Shown here: positions 30,101-39,266 of the stretch, piece after piece
Layout of the letters: each line of letters opens with the position of its first letter
Position numbering within the stretch: position 1 is the stretch's first letter
Program-made: the position numbers and the translations under genes
The notes under the pieces: generated by a model
The model's database searches: none
What the model saw: the letters and a program-made list of their open reading frames with translations, nothing else
What the model was told of the DNA's origin: nothing
Source of the DNA: Agriterribacter humi
GTDB lineage: Bacteria; Bacteroidota; Bacteroidia; Chitinophagales; Chitinophagaceae
Length of the DNA stretch: 64,000 bases
Direction: 5' to 3'
Assembly (NCBI RefSeq): GCF_009192765.1
Contig: NZ_VOHQ01000012.1
Coordinates: 94,501-158,500, forward strand

Positions 30101-30438
30101 TTCCTTATCAGTTTCAATTTTATAAAATAGGCCCCCTGCTGGGGCAACGTACATGGGGTGGCGTTGTGGGGATAAGAGGATCGCTACCCTTTATTGATGG
30201 CGCCGACATGCGTAAGCCCGAATTCGCGCACTTCGCGGCGGATGGCTCCAAATTCATTATTGAAGGAGAAGGGGTTCATCCTGATATAGAAGTTATCAAC
30301 GACCCGCACCAGGAATGGCTTGGCAATGATGCGCAGCTTCAAAGAGCGATTGAAGAACTACAGAAAAAACTGCAGGAGCCGGGGCCGAAAGGCGTGCCGC
30401 CTATACCGGCATTCCCTGATAAATCGGGGGGAAAGTAG
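27148..30438 (+). CDS. Tricorn-like S41 family protease
   Basis: A 1,096-aa secreted protein (signal peptide to ~residue 20). The N-terminal ~600 residues form TolB/WD-like beta-propeller blades with repeats of the type FSxDGKxIAFTG and WSPDGKWISFISD. A charged linker (SKKDKDKTPKKTEEQ) comes next, then the S41 core with histidine in SIGHAYVNSG near residue 757, a PDZ domain (~790-870), and the nucleophile serine in YSASDGDLF near 977. This order matches archaeal tricorn protease and its bacterial homologues, which trim peptides. A periplasmic location is expected. Monocistronic. Confidence 0.93.
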   Translation: MRKTMLITSCLFIVCHFLYAQEARLLRFPAVNGNQVVFSYAGDLYTVDRSGGVARKITSHPGYETFPRFSHDGKQIAFTGQYDGNTEVFVIPATGGEPKRITYTATLNRDDIADRMGPNNIVMAWTPDDKAVIYRSRATSFNPFKGKLYKAPLSGDLSEALPFSVAGWCSYNEDGSKLAMNRVFREFRTWKYYKGGMADDIWIYDTKTAATENITNNPAQDIFPMYRKNRIYFFSDRDRTMNLFEYDTQSKQTKKITSFTEYDCKFPSLGNDAIAFENGGYIYLHDLNNGKTEKLNITLAEDLSWSRNKQADASKFMNSYSLSPDGKRAVFSGRGDVFTVPEKNGVTRNLTHSSGANDRNVDWSPDGKWISFISDKTGEDELYIQKQDGTDSARQLTKGGSSYKFYPVWSPDSKLLLLADRSQDLYYIDITNGAKTIITHSHNREISEYTWAPGSKWIAYTEPGKARRFDVIKLYNIESKKSIAVTDDWYNSGRAAFSPDGKLLYFVSERDFNPVYSNTEWNHAYVDMSKPYMVRLSAGTTSPFQVENDEVTIKEDTSRTGKDISKKDKDKTPKKTEEQTNTVPEVKIEEAGLTDRIETLPVTPGNYYNLTATNEGLYYVASSFRSPGSFKFFDLEDKKETEIGNINGYSISNDQKKIIFKKGDDYFIEDLNKIKIDAKNKLNLTALKINTDLHAEWKQIFDESWRQMRDYFYDPHMHGLNWKAMHDKYAVLLPYVNHRNDLTYIIGEMIGELSIGHAYVNSGDRPDVERIKMGLLGATFSRDKSGYYSIDSILSGESWDKTLVSPLRQPGVNVNKGDYIISINGKDVSRLSNIYQALIGKANQTIEMLVNSKASATGSRKIFVKPIDDESNLYYHEWVQQNIAKVTKASDGKIGYLHIPDMGPEGLNQFARYFYPQLDKEALIIDDRGNGGGNVSPMIIERLRRIPGLGTMMRNNKIAGIKPDAQVGPKICLIDQYSASDGDLFPYQFQFYKIGPLLGQRTWGGVVGIRGSLPFIDGADMRKPEFAHFAADGSKFIIEGEGVHPDIEVINDPHQEWLGNDAQLQRAIEELQKKLQEPGPKGVPPIPAFPDKSGGK

Positions 30439-30570
30439 GCACACCCATTCCAAAAGAAATAGAAGCCAAGACTGGCAAAAAAGTTATAACACCACTTAAT
30501 GCAAAAACAGCATTAAAAGTCAAAGACGAACTCAAACAAATAGAAAATAAAAAGGACGAAAAGCAATAGG
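30439..30570 (+). pseudogene. Short C-terminal gene fragment, origin uncertain
   Basis: An open frame of 44 codons without a start reads VGTPIPKEIEAKTGKKVITP then LNAKTALKVKDELKQIENKK and ends DEKQ, stop at 30568-30570. The composition is clearly protein-like. Its ending (EIExKTGKKVIT...NAK) resembles tails of BRO/DinD-type phage antirepressor proteins, but the match is from memory and weak. It abuts the protease stop codon, as if left by a deletion or an excised element. Confidence 0.45.
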
Positions 30571-30719
30571 ATGAAATACCCAACCTGTATATAACGACTA
30601 AGCTAATGCTTTCTCAACTTACAGTACTCGGCACTTAAACAAACCTGCCAACCAATCATCATTGATGATAAGCGAATTATATCAATGGCATTATCTTCCG
30701 TACTTCAAATACTTAAAAC

Positions 30720-31661
30720 TTAAAGTATCGCTTTCATTCTTTCTGTATTTCTATTATCCGTAAACCGTATTTTTATCATCACTGTTTTTCTCGGCGCCAC
30801 TTTTTCATTGGAAAAATGCGTGTGAAATACATAGCAATAATCACCTGCTTTATCCCTTACAATATCACCATGACCTGAGCCATTGGCGCCCGTAACTTTT
30901 TTACTGATGATGGGGTTTCCCTCATATTTTTTCCAGGGACCATAAGGATTATCGGCTATCGCATATCCCACCGCATAATCAGGATTGCGGAAATCGTTCG
31001 CCGAATAGAGCATATAATAAAGGTGTCCCCGTTTTATAACCGTTGGGCCTTCGGTAACCGTCCATTTCAACTGCTGTGTGTTTTCCCATGGCTGCGGGTT
31101 GTTTACAGCGCTTATACATTCCCGCAAGGTATTGGGAAGGATTTCTGAAAGATCACTTTTTAATTCAGCCACAAATATCCGGTTGCCGTTTTTTAACCGC
31201 ACATGATAGAGATAAAGCTTCCCGTCATCGTCCTTAAACACAAAAGGATCAATCTGCTTTACATCCGCGTCTATTGCCTTTATCCGGGTTTGCTTAAAGG
31301 GACCGGCAGGGTTATCGCTACAAGCTATCGCTATATGTTCGTTGGCTGTGTATGCCATATAATACCGGCTGTGATAACGAAATACCTGCGGCGCCCAAAA
31401 ACCCTTTGTTCCAAAAGATGCACCCTTAGTAAGCACCCGCTGATTACCGGTTAAAGCCTTGCTCCAATGCTGCATATCTTCCGACATATACGCATTAAAT
31501 CCTGAATCGGCGTTAAAGCCATCGGTACCATAGAGATAATATTTTCCGTCTTCCTGGAAAATAGTGGGATCGGCGAGATATATTTGTTCTGTTGCGGGCC
31601 TGATCTCTTCTTTAGCGGAACACAACAGCAATACCAATACATAATAAATGATCGGATACAT
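30720..31661 (-). CDS. Glycoside hydrolase family 43 enzyme
   Basis: A ~313-aa secreted GH43 five-bladed propeller. The catalytic base is in YLADPTIFQEDGKYYLYG, the pKa-modulating Asp in QIDPFVFKDDDGKLYLYH, and the acid Glu in VTEGPTVIKRGHLYYMLYSAN. These enzymes are mostly arabinofuranosidases, arabinanases or xylosidases; the exact bond cannot be read from sequence. The start is set at the ATG (31661) rather than the TTG two codons earlier. It is the last gene of the minus-strand carbohydrate cluster. Confidence 0.9.
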   Translation of the reverse strand: MYPIIYYVLVLLLCSAKEEIRPATEQIYLADPTIFQEDGKYYLYGTDGFNADSGFNAYMSEDMQHWSKALTGNQRVLTKGASFGTKGFWAPQVFRYHSRYYMAYTANEHIAIACSDNPAGPFKQTRIKAIDADVKQIDPFVFKDDDGKLYLYHVRLKNGNRIFVAELKSDLSEILPNTLRECISAVNNPQPWENTQQLKWTVTEGPTVIKRGHLYYMLYSANDFRNPDYAVGYAIADNPYGPWKKYEGNPIISKKVTGANGSGHGDIVRDKAGDYCYVFHTHFSNEKVAPRKTVMIKIRFTDNRNTERMKAIL

Positions 31662-31756
31662 CAGCAATATATTTTAATCATCGCCCGGATAGCTGCAGTG
31701 TTGTACAATACTTTTGCATCAGATGAATTTTACTGCATTGCTGTATATAACACTTA

Positions 31757-32911
31757 TTACAACTTGCCGGTCAGTTTTTTGATCAGGTCCGTTTCTGCTT
31801 TTCTGTATGGTGTTCCATCTTTTCTGAATATATCATGGAACCAAACTTCCGGCTCCCCTTTGTATGCTTTCTTCCAGCTATCCCAGGGATAAATGGTTTG
31901 CGATTTGCCATCTACCAATCCCCAGTTGTATGCTGCCACATTGTACTTTTTTGCAATGGGCAATGAGCCTTCAAAAGTACTGTTGTTGCCACGGGCCATA
32001 TACTCCGTGCAAAGAATGGGGCGGCCATAGCGTTGCAGTTCCAGAATATTTTTTTCAAAGGAAGCCGCACTATCATAATTGTGAAAGGATATTACATCCG
32101 ATTCTTCCACCATAAGCGTTTCAATAGGCTTCAGTTTTTCCGGAGCCGACCAGTCGCCCGACCATAAGCCCGCAGTAAGTGGTTGCTGTGGATTAACAGA
32201 ACGTGCCCATTCAAAAGCCTCTTTCAGTAATATCAATACAATATCCGCTTTGTTTGGTGGCTCCATTTTACGGTAATATTCGTTGTTCATATTCTCCGGC
32301 TCATTCCATACATCCCAGCCCAGCACGCGATCGTCTGATGCAAATTTTCCTACTACAGCTTTTACATAGGTTTCAAGTCGTGGGTATTGGGTGCTGTCTA
32401 ATAAAGCTTCTTTACCCGGATTTTGCACCCAGCCCGAATTGTGAACGCCGGGCTTAGGTTCCCGCTGTGTGCCCAGTTTGGGGAAGGGATCCCAAACGGA
32501 ATCAAACAACACAAAAAGCGGTTTAATATGGTGCCGGGACGCGATCTGTAAAAACGCATCCATGCGTTGCAAAAAACCTTCAGCGTCCTGCTGGTACAGC
32601 AAATCATGCAGGTATACTCTCACGGTATTCATGCCCAGTGAAGCTGCCCATCCTAACTCACGGTTAATGGTAGCCGTATCAAATGTGGCTGCCTGCCACA
32701 TTTCCAACTGGTTGATGGCAGTGCTGGGAACAAAATCGCAACCCACCAGCCATCCCTGTTTCGCATACCAGTCATTGGCCTGCTCCTTTGTCCAGGTACC
32801 TCTTACATCAGCTACTTCTTCATTATCTGCTTTTTTCTCTTCTTTGGGCTTGCATTGCTGAAAACCCATGCTGATTAATAAAGTGCTTAATACGATCAGT
32901 CTAAATTTCAT
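31757..32911 (-). CDS. GH5-like (clan A) glycoside hydrolase lipoprotein
   Basis: A 384-aa lipoprotein (signal ILSTLLISMGFQQC-type with Cys near residue 20). It has a TIM-barrel of clan GH-A. The acid/base is in RVLGWDVWNEPENMN and the nucleophile in RPILCTEYMARGN, with the N-E pair on strand 4 and E on strand 7. Related Bacteroidota proteins are annotated as cellulase-family or 1,4-beta-xylanase enzymes. The substrate is unknown, probably a glycan backbone or side chain released by this locus. Exported to the periplasm or cell surface. Confidence 0.88.
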   Translation of the reverse strand: MKFRLIVLSTLLISMGFQQCKPKEEKKADNEEVADVRGTWTKEQANDWYAKQGWLVGCDFVPSTAINQLEMWQAATFDTATINRELGWAASLGMNTVRVYLHDLLYQQDAEGFLQRMDAFLQIASRHHIKPLFVLFDSVWDPFPKLGTQREPKPGVHNSGWVQNPGKEALLDSTQYPRLETYVKAVVGKFASDDRVLGWDVWNEPENMNNEYYRKMEPPNKADIVLILLKEAFEWARSVNPQQPLTAGLWSGDWSAPEKLKPIETLMVEESDVISFHNYDSAASFEKNILELQRYGRPILCTEYMARGNNSTFEGSLPIAKKYNVAAYNWGLVDGKSQTIYPWDSWKKAYKGEPEVWFHDIFRKDGTPYRKAETDLIKKLTGKL

Positions 32912-33140
32912 TACAATTATTTTTGAATATTAAGATAAAGCTGATATCAGGATTCACAAGCCGATTCTCTTTCGGATTTTTAGTTTATAGTTTGTGGTTT
33001 ATAGTTGCACATTCGTTTCGGATGTAGGATTTCAGGCTTCGGATTTGAATTTTACCTGTCTTGATAAGAGACGAACCATCTGTATTTATTTGGTTCTTGC
33101 TTTTTGTGATTTGGTTCTTTCACTATTCACCTTTCACCTC
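32912..33140. other. Intergenic region between the GH5-like gene and galM
   Basis: No gene is present. It carries repeated GTTTATAGTT units near 32983-33006 and a CACCTTTC/CACCTCTC heptamer tract at 33123-33152 directly after the epimerase stop codon, the same repeat type that sits inside murF-alr. Confidence 0.5.
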
Positions 33141-34337
33141 TCACTTCCCCCCTTTCACCGAAAACGCATACACAGTAGACGTTTTATATTCCTTGCCCGG
33201 TTCCAGTATAATTGACGGAAAGTTCTTTTGATTGGGCGCGTCGGGAAAATGTTGTGTTTCCAAACAAAATGCGGTTCTGAAATCATCCTTAGCCCCGCTC
33301 TTAAAAGTGTTTTTTCCCTGCATAAAATTACCGCCGTAAAACTGGAGCCCTGGCTCGGTTGTATACACTTTCATTACAATGCCCGATTTATCGCCTGTTG
33401 CTTCTGCAGCCTCATGCAGAGCGGCCGGATCATTTTCGTTGAGCACAAAATTATGATCATAGCCACTACCATTTTTTAATTGCTGGCTACTTACCGTATC
33501 TATTCTTTTCCCGATAGCCGTTGGCTGGCGAAAATCAAATGGGGTTCCTTCTACAGCTTCCAGTTTTCCTGTGGGTATTAATGTAGCGTCAACGGGCGTG
33601 TATTTATCCGCATTGATCTGCAGCACATGATCATTAATGGTTCCGCTGCCTTCACCATTCAGATTAAAAAAAGCATGATTGGTAAGGTTCACAACCGTTT
33701 TTTGATCGGTGGTGGCATTGTAATCAATTTTCAGTGCATTATTTACCGCAAGGGTATACAATACCGTTATATTCAAATTTCCCGGAAAGCCTTCCTCACC
33801 ATCTTTGGATAAATATTTCAATTGCAATGTGGAATCATTGGGCTGACTTGCATCCCATACCACATCCTGGTAACCCTTTTTCCCTCCATGCAATGTATTG
33901 GGTCCATTGTTGGTAAACAACGTATAGGTTTTTCCATCTAAGCTAAACTTCCCTTTTGCAATGCGATTGCCTACACGGCCTATCGTAGCGCCAAAATAAG
34001 GTTCGGTGGAACTTACATAATCCTGCACATTTTTAAAACCAACCACTACATCAACAGGCTTCCCGTCCTTATCAGGCACTACCAGGCTTACCAGTCTGCC
34101 CCCGTAATTTGTAATGGCAGCGCAGGCCCCGGCTTTGTTTTTTAGTATATACAAGCCGGTAGATTTACCATCTATCGTATCTTCAAAGTTTTTATGCTCC
34201 AATGAAGGCACACATGCATTTACGGCAGCAGTATCTGCCCCGCTTTTTTGTTCCGCATCCTGCTCTTTGGCCCCCTGGTTACAGGCCGCTACCGCCATAA
34301 GGCAGGTAATTATTGCAAAGGTTTTTATTTTTATCAT
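33141..34337 (-). CDS. galM: Aldose 1-epimerase (mutarotase), exported
   Basis: A 398-aa enzyme that interconverts the alpha and beta anomers of galactose/glucose. Family motifs are ITNYGGRLVSLVVPDKDG, NRIAKGKF, NTLHGGKKGYQDVVWD, NLTNHAFFNL (catalytic His), and GLQFYGGN with FCLETQHFPDAPN (catalytic Glu). The N terminus IITCLMAVAACNQG is a lipoprotein signal, so unlike E. coli GalM this one should work in the periplasm. It is downstream of galK and upstream of the glycosidases, consistent with processing freed galactose. Confidence 0.93.
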   Translation of the reverse strand: MIKIKTFAIITCLMAVAACNQGAKEQDAEQKSGADTAAVNACVPSLEHKNFEDTIDGKSTGLYILKNKAGACAAITNYGGRLVSLVVPDKDGKPVDVVVGFKNVQDYVSSTEPYFGATIGRVGNRIAKGKFSLDGKTYTLFTNNGPNTLHGGKKGYQDVVWDASQPNDSTLQLKYLSKDGEEGFPGNLNITVLYTLAVNNALKIDYNATTDQKTVVNLTNHAFFNLNGEGSGTINDHVLQINADKYTPVDATLIPTGKLEAVEGTPFDFRQPTAIGKRIDTVSSQQLKNGSGYDHNFVLNENDPAALHEAAEATGDKSGIVMKVYTTEPGLQFYGGNFMQGKNTFKSGAKDDFRTAFCLETQHFPDAPNQKNFPSIILEPGKEYKTSTVYAFSVKGGK

Positions 34338-34474
34338 AACAATCGTTTGGTTTTTTGGTTTTATGTTATGTCATTACGGTTCATCCCGGCATTATTACTG
34401 TGCGGGACAGAGTCCCGGAAGAACATATGGAGTGAAAAGTCAGAGACTTCGCACAGCGGCGTCATACAGCATAC

Positions 34475-35662
34475 TCATACAGCATACTTTTCTCCGGGCT
34501 GTACTATTTCTTCCGTGCCGTTAGCTATCTGCACCGCATAGGCGCTGAGTGTTAAGCCGGTAGCCTGCGTGTATTGTGCACTCACTTTTTCAACCAGGGC
34601 ATCTACTGCATTTTCTTTTACAAGGTTAATGCTGCATCCACCAAAGCCGCCGCCCATCATCCTGGCGCCCAGCACATCTTTTTCATTGCGCACATTTTGA
34701 ACCAGCCAGTCGAGCTCAGTGCAGCTCACTTCATATTCCTTGCTTAAGCCTTCGTGTGTACGAAACATTTTTTGCCCCAATGCTGCTATATCACCTTTTT
34801 TAAGATCATCACATGCGGCGAGTAAGCGAAGATTTTCTTCCAGCACATATTTGCAACGCTTATATATTAATGTGTCTTTTGGCAACACGTGTTCCTGAAG
34901 CATTTCAAGCGACACGTCACGCAGCGATTGCACTTCCGGCATATACTTCTTTATCCAGGCTACACCCTGCTCGCATTGTTGCCTGCGGGTATTGTATTCG
35001 GAAGATGCCAGCGAATGTGATACATTGGAATTAAAAAGTACGATCTTAATCCCTTCCATATGTAAAGGCACATACTGGTATTCAAGGCTCCGGCAATCTA
35101 ACTGTATAGCATGGGCTGCTTTACCAAACACAGAAGCAAACTGATCCATGATTCCGCATTTTACCCCGGCAAATTCATGCTCAGCGGCCTGAGCCATTTT
35201 TACCATTTGTATTTTAGAGAGTCCCAATGCAAACAATTCGTTCAATGCATACAAAACACTGCATTCCACAGCGGCAGAAGATGATAAGCCCGCTCCTATT
35301 GTAATATCCCCATCCAATGCCAGGTTAAATCCGCCGATAGCAATGCCGTGTTTCGATAACTGGTCCACTACGCCCAGCACATAATCCGTCCAGCTTTTTA
35401 ACGGGCGCACTTCTGCAATCTTACAGGTGTATGTTTCGTTAAATGCAAGTGAAACGAGTTGTATGTTGTCGTCATTTCTTTTGCTAATGGCAACGTAGGC
35501 GGCTTTATCTATAGCCGCGGGAAGCACAAATCCTTCATTATAATCGGTATGCTCGCCAATGATATTTATTCTTCCGGGAGAACGGAACAGCATGGGCGCT
35601 GCATGAAAGCGTTCCCTGAAATTTTCCTTTAATGGCTCTGCATCATATTTTCCGGGTATCAT
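34475..35662 (-). CDS. galK: Galactokinase
   Basis: A 395-aa GHMP kinase that phosphorylates galactose at C1 (Leloir pathway). The N-terminal signature is RSPGRINIIGEHTDYNEGFVLPAAID, the ATP loop GAGLSSSAAVECSVLYAL, the catalytic Asp region KCGIMDQFASVFG, and the C-terminal motif GARMMGGGFGGCSI. It starts four bases after the lacI stop, so the two are one transcript. Beyond the stop codon the last 13 bases, including the stop, are tandemly repeated once. Confidence 0.95.
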   Translation of the reverse strand: MIPGKYDAEPLKENFRERFHAAPMLFRSPGRINIIGEHTDYNEGFVLPAAIDKAAYVAISKRNDDNIQLVSLAFNETYTCKIAEVRPLKSWTDYVLGVVDQLSKHGIAIGGFNLALDGDITIGAGLSSSAAVECSVLYALNELFALGLSKIQMVKMAQAAEHEFAGVKCGIMDQFASVFGKAAHAIQLDCRSLEYQYVPLHMEGIKIVLFNSNVSHSLASSEYNTRRQQCEQGVAWIKKYMPEVQSLRDVSLEMLQEHVLPKDTLIYKRCKYVLEENLRLLAACDDLKKGDIAALGQKMFRTHEGLSKEYEVSCTELDWLVQNVRNEKDVLGARMMGGGFGGCSINLVKENAVDALVEKVSAQYTQATGLTLSAYAVQIANGTEEIVQPGEKYAV

Positions 35663-35666
35663 CTTA

Positions 35667-36692
35667 CTATTTATGTTTTTTTCTGATGCTCGATTGCCGG
35701 CATATCAGTTCCGGCTGAAGCACCAGTTTCGGCGACGGTATTTTTGACCACTCTTTATTGTTCCTGGTTTCAAAAAACAATTTTGCTGCCTCTTCTCCCA
35801 TATGAACGGTTTGCTGGTTTACGGTTGATAAGGAGGGTGTAATATACTCACCAAACGCCTCATTGGCAAAACCAACAATGGCAATATCGCCTGGAATTTT
35901 TTTATTAGCTGCTTTAATGGACTGTATTGCTCCCAGTGCAGTAAAATCTTCAACTGCAAAAACGGCGTCAATATTTTGCGAAAGCAACTGGGTCATACAC
36001 TCCCTTCCTGATTCTATGCTCACCTTTCCATACACGATCAGGTTATCGTCTACCGGTATATTATGCACGTTCAAAGCATCAATATATCCTCTTAAGCGCT
36101 GATTAAAGATAGCAACATGCTGCTGTCCGCCTATATGCGCAATACGCACACAGCCCTGCTCAATTAAATGACGGGTGGCATTAAAGGCGCCCTGGTAATC
36201 ATCTACCACAACCGAAGGCACGCCAAGCGAATCATTGGCCCGGTCAAAAAGAATAAGTGGCACATTGCGCTTCTTTAATGCGGCATAATGATCCAGGTTA
36301 ATGGTGTTCTTCGAAATAGAAGCGAGTACGCCTTCAACCTGCGAACGCAAAAATGTTTCCACTCCCTTTTTTTCAAATTCGTATAATTCGTTAGACTGGT
36401 ATATGAGCACATTGTACCCGTTTTCGCTCATCACTTTTTCTATACCATGAATAACCGATCCAAAAAAATTGATCTCAGCGCTTGGAATGATCACTCCAAC
36501 AATCTTTGAACGTCCTAACCGCAGCGAAGTGGCTATTTTATTGGGATGATAATTCAACTTTTTAGCCATTTGCTGTACTGCCTTCCTGGTCGTATCTTTT
36601 ACAGCCGGATGGTCATTGAGCGCCCGTGAAACTGTAGCCACTGCTATATTCAGTTCTCTTGCTATGTCAAGAATAGTGGCCGGTTGACTCAT
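35667..36692 (-). CDS. LacI family transcriptional regulator
   Basis: A 341-aa regulator. The N-terminal helix-turn-helix TILDIARELNIAVATVSRALND and hinge NKIATSLRLGRSKIVGVIIP are followed by a periplasmic-binding-protein-like sugar-sensing domain. It heads the galK operon in the middle of the carbohydrate cluster. The perfect palindrome with TGGAAACGTTTCCA at its core in the susC promoter region is the kind of operator LacI proteins bind and is the best candidate target (inference). It probably responds to a galactose-related sugar. Confidence 0.93.
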   Translation of the reverse strand: MSQPATILDIARELNIAVATVSRALNDHPAVKDTTRKAVQQMAKKLNYHPNKIATSLRLGRSKIVGVIIPSAEINFFGSVIHGIEKVMSENGYNVLIYQSNELYEFEKKGVETFLRSQVEGVLASISKNTINLDHYAALKKRNVPLILFDRANDSLGVPSVVVDDYQGAFNATRHLIEQGCVRIAHIGGQQHVAIFNQRLRGYIDALNVHNIPVDDNLIVYGKVSIESGRECMTQLLSQNIDAVFAVEDFTALGAIQSIKAANKKIPGDIAIVGFANEAFGEYITPSLSTVNQQTVHMGEEAAKLFFETRNNKEWSKIPSPKLVLQPELICRQSSIRKKHK

Positions 36693-36772
36693 GGGGTATT
36701 ACAATATATTTATATTTACTGTTGCATGCCTGGTATTTAAACATCATTTCACTACCGGAAAAGCTGTGATCC

Positions 36773-39235
36773 TCACTTTTTGAATTTATCTGCAAGCAAT
36801 TTTATAAAATAGCCTCCAACTACACTTCTTGCCTGAAAGCCTACTTTCTTTCCATTGGTCGTTTCGTGCCAGTCGCTGAGTGGCACCCGGTCTGGCGTTT
36901 CATTAACATAATCATATACAGGTTTCACCAGCGCTGTAAAATCCTCAGCATTATCTGTAAGCGTAGCCGTCCATAGAATCCAGTCCGACTTGGTATAGGT
37001 TTTCCGGCTGTCTAGCGGCAAGCCATACCTGTTCTGTTTGGTGAGATAATATTTTATCTCTTTGTCATATACCGCTTCAGGAAATAATTTCAATTCCAGT
37101 ATCTTATCCCAAACCAAATTATATTTCTGGCTCCATGTTCCGGGATTTTCGAAAGTAAGCGAATAATGATCTCCGTCATTAGCCAGCTTCATCCACTTTT
37201 CCACCATCTTAGCAGTACTGTCCTTATACTGCTTTGCGGTAGTTTTTTCTCCCAGTTGGTCTGCAAGCATCGCATAACAACCTAAAGCCACAATGGCTTT
37301 TACCGATAAGTTAGCGTTGCGCGCAATATGTCCGGCAAAATCGTCCGTACACAATTGATTCACGGGGTCAAAACCTTCTTTGAGCAGGTAGCCCGCCCAG
37401 GTGCTTAATGTTTTCCAGTGCTTTTTTGCATAATTAGTATTCCCCTCCGCTTTGGCAATCGCGGCTGTAAGAATGATCATATTACCTGCTTCTTCAACGG
37501 GCATATCTTCTCCGTAGGTTTGACCGTTTGCCAACGGGAAAGTGCCCAGGTCGTGCGCGGCAAATGGCTTTGTCCATTTTCCACTCTCGCTGTAATAGAA
37601 GATGCCATTCAGCATTCCCTTCAACAGGTCTGGGTTATACATAAGATAAAGCGGCGCTGAAGGATAGGTTACATCCACTGTATTAATAGAACCATTGCTG
37701 AAATTTTCTTTCGACAAAAACAGCATTTCTCCCTGCGGACTTTTAACCAGTTTATGTGCAGCTATACTTTGGCGGTAGGCAAGGGCGCACAATTGCGCAT
37801 ATTCTTCTCCTCCTGTTTTCAGCGCATCATTATACATACTTGTGTTAAACGCTTTACATTGCCTTATAATGGTATTATAATCCGAATACGCTTTTGCCAA
37901 TTCCTTTTCAATACTCGTATTCTTTCCATCTTTCCACCAGGCAGGCAGGTTTTGACCGAAGTATTGCACAGCGTACACATCATCATACCCGAGCATTATT
38001 ACTTTACTAATGGTATCAATGCCTGTTTTACCCAGCGGCAATACCGTGTTCAGCATGAGTTGCCTTCCTTCTGTTGAGGGTGTATTGGACCGGTAAGTTC
38101 CCGACAGGAATGCATTGAACGCATTTTTTGCAGGCGTAATGTATTGCACCGACCTGTCTTTTTCGGGTACGGCTACATACATATAGCCCCAGTCTATTCT
38201 CAGGTCATCACCCTTTTTTTGTAATACCGGTTGCTCTTTGGTTCCTGCCTTTAATATATTCAAATTACCGGATTTATATCCGCTGGCAACCACTGTTTCC
38301 GATCCGGTATTCACTGCCAGGGCAGTTGAGGCGCCAAAATAAAGTTCCACATCATGTTTGGCCCCATCATTGGAAACAACAGCAGCAGAGAGGTAAGAAA
38401 CAGGCCGGGATAATACATTAAGGTCGTTGAGTAACAGCGGCGAAGTGAAACTAAGGGTTAGGTTTACCGGGCCGCAGCTAAATTCATATATGGTTTGCGT
38501 GGCGTTTAGCGTTACTTTCTTTTGTTCAGCCAGCATTATAATTTTGCCGGCAGGTGGTTTTACTTCTCTAACAATACCCACATCAAGCGAAGCGCCGCCG
38601 GCGGTATTGGCAACATGAACAGCCAGCATATTTTTACCTTTTACTAATTTTTTTACAGCAGATTCAGGCAATGGAATATAATGATACTTGCTGAGCCATC
38701 CTGTATGACTGTAAATTTTTTCGCCATTGAGATATACTTCTGCGTTGTCATCGTGAAGGAGCTTAAGAAAGAGTGCATTCACATCTCCGCCGTTCCATAT
38801 AAAACTGCGGCGCATCCATATATCGTGTGATTTCCATAAGGTCTTTGCAGTGGATTCATTATCGCCAAATGGCGCCATTCCTTTTTTCCAGGCGGCATCA
38901 TTAAAGCCGGTATTCGTCCACCCACCGGCGGGTTGCGTTTCAGTATATACCGCTTCGAATGGCTTTTCATCCCCGGAAGAAATAATGCTGTTGTATTCTT
39001 TCCCCAGGTCACCCAAAAACCGGTATGTTTTTCCATCTACTTTTATCAAACCCAGTAAAGACTGATCCTTGCCTGTCCAATGTTTGGTGGGTGCAGCATT
39101 CAACTGATCCGTGAAAGACCATATGCTGAAATAAGGATCATGTGTTATTAATGGATAAGCGGGAGCACGAAGATCCTGGGCTATCAATAATCCAATAGAA
39201 AAATAAACGGCGAACAGAGCACAAACTTTTTTCAT
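36773..39235 (-). CDS. DUF4965/DUF5127-type glutaminase-like family protein
   Basis: An 820-aa secreted protein. The start APAYPLITHDPYFSIWSF is characteristic of the DUF4964-DUF5127-DUF4965-DUF1793 set, often named 'glutaminase family' after a fungal homologue. Between ~110 and 230 it has an inserted galactose-binding-like (jelly-roll) module (WTNTGFNDAAWKKGMAPFG...LFLKLLHDDNAEVYLNG). The C-terminal part is an alpha/alpha-barrel (YPSAPLYLMYNPDLLKGML...). Placement in a polysaccharide locus points to glycan hydrolysis rather than glutamine use; the activity is unproven. It follows the GH43 gene by 31 bp. Confidence 0.85.
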   Translation of the reverse strand: MKKVCALFAVYFSIGLLIAQDLRAPAYPLITHDPYFSIWSFTDQLNAAPTKHWTGKDQSLLGLIKVDGKTYRFLGDLGKEYNSIISSGDEKPFEAVYTETQPAGGWTNTGFNDAAWKKGMAPFGDNESTAKTLWKSHDIWMRRSFIWNGGDVNALFLKLLHDDNAEVYLNGEKIYSHTGWLSKYHYIPLPESAVKKLVKGKNMLAVHVANTAGGASLDVGIVREVKPPAGKIIMLAEQKKVTLNATQTIYEFSCGPVNLTLSFTSPLLLNDLNVLSRPVSYLSAAVVSNDGAKHDVELYFGASTALAVNTGSETVVASGYKSGNLNILKAGTKEQPVLQKKGDDLRIDWGYMYVAVPEKDRSVQYITPAKNAFNAFLSGTYRSNTPSTEGRQLMLNTVLPLGKTGIDTISKVIMLGYDDVYAVQYFGQNLPAWWKDGKNTSIEKELAKAYSDYNTIIRQCKAFNTSMYNDALKTGGEEYAQLCALAYRQSIAAHKLVKSPQGEMLFLSKENFSNGSINTVDVTYPSAPLYLMYNPDLLKGMLNGIFYYSESGKWTKPFAAHDLGTFPLANGQTYGEDMPVEEAGNMIILTAAIAKAEGNTNYAKKHWKTLSTWAGYLLKEGFDPVNQLCTDDFAGHIARNANLSVKAIVALGCYAMLADQLGEKTTAKQYKDSTAKMVEKWMKLANDGDHYSLTFENPGTWSQKYNLVWDKILELKLFPEAVYDKEIKYYLTKQNRYGLPLDSRKTYTKSDWILWTATLTDNAEDFTALVKPVYDYVNETPDRVPLSDWHETTNGKKVGFQARSVVGGYFIKLLADKFKK

Positions 39236-39266
39236 TTTCCTGGTCTTGTTTTGTTCAATAATATTG

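Noticed and set aside
34462-34487. 13-base tandem duplication after the galK stop codon as a functional element
   Set aside because: A single duplication with no structure; most likely simple replication slippage.
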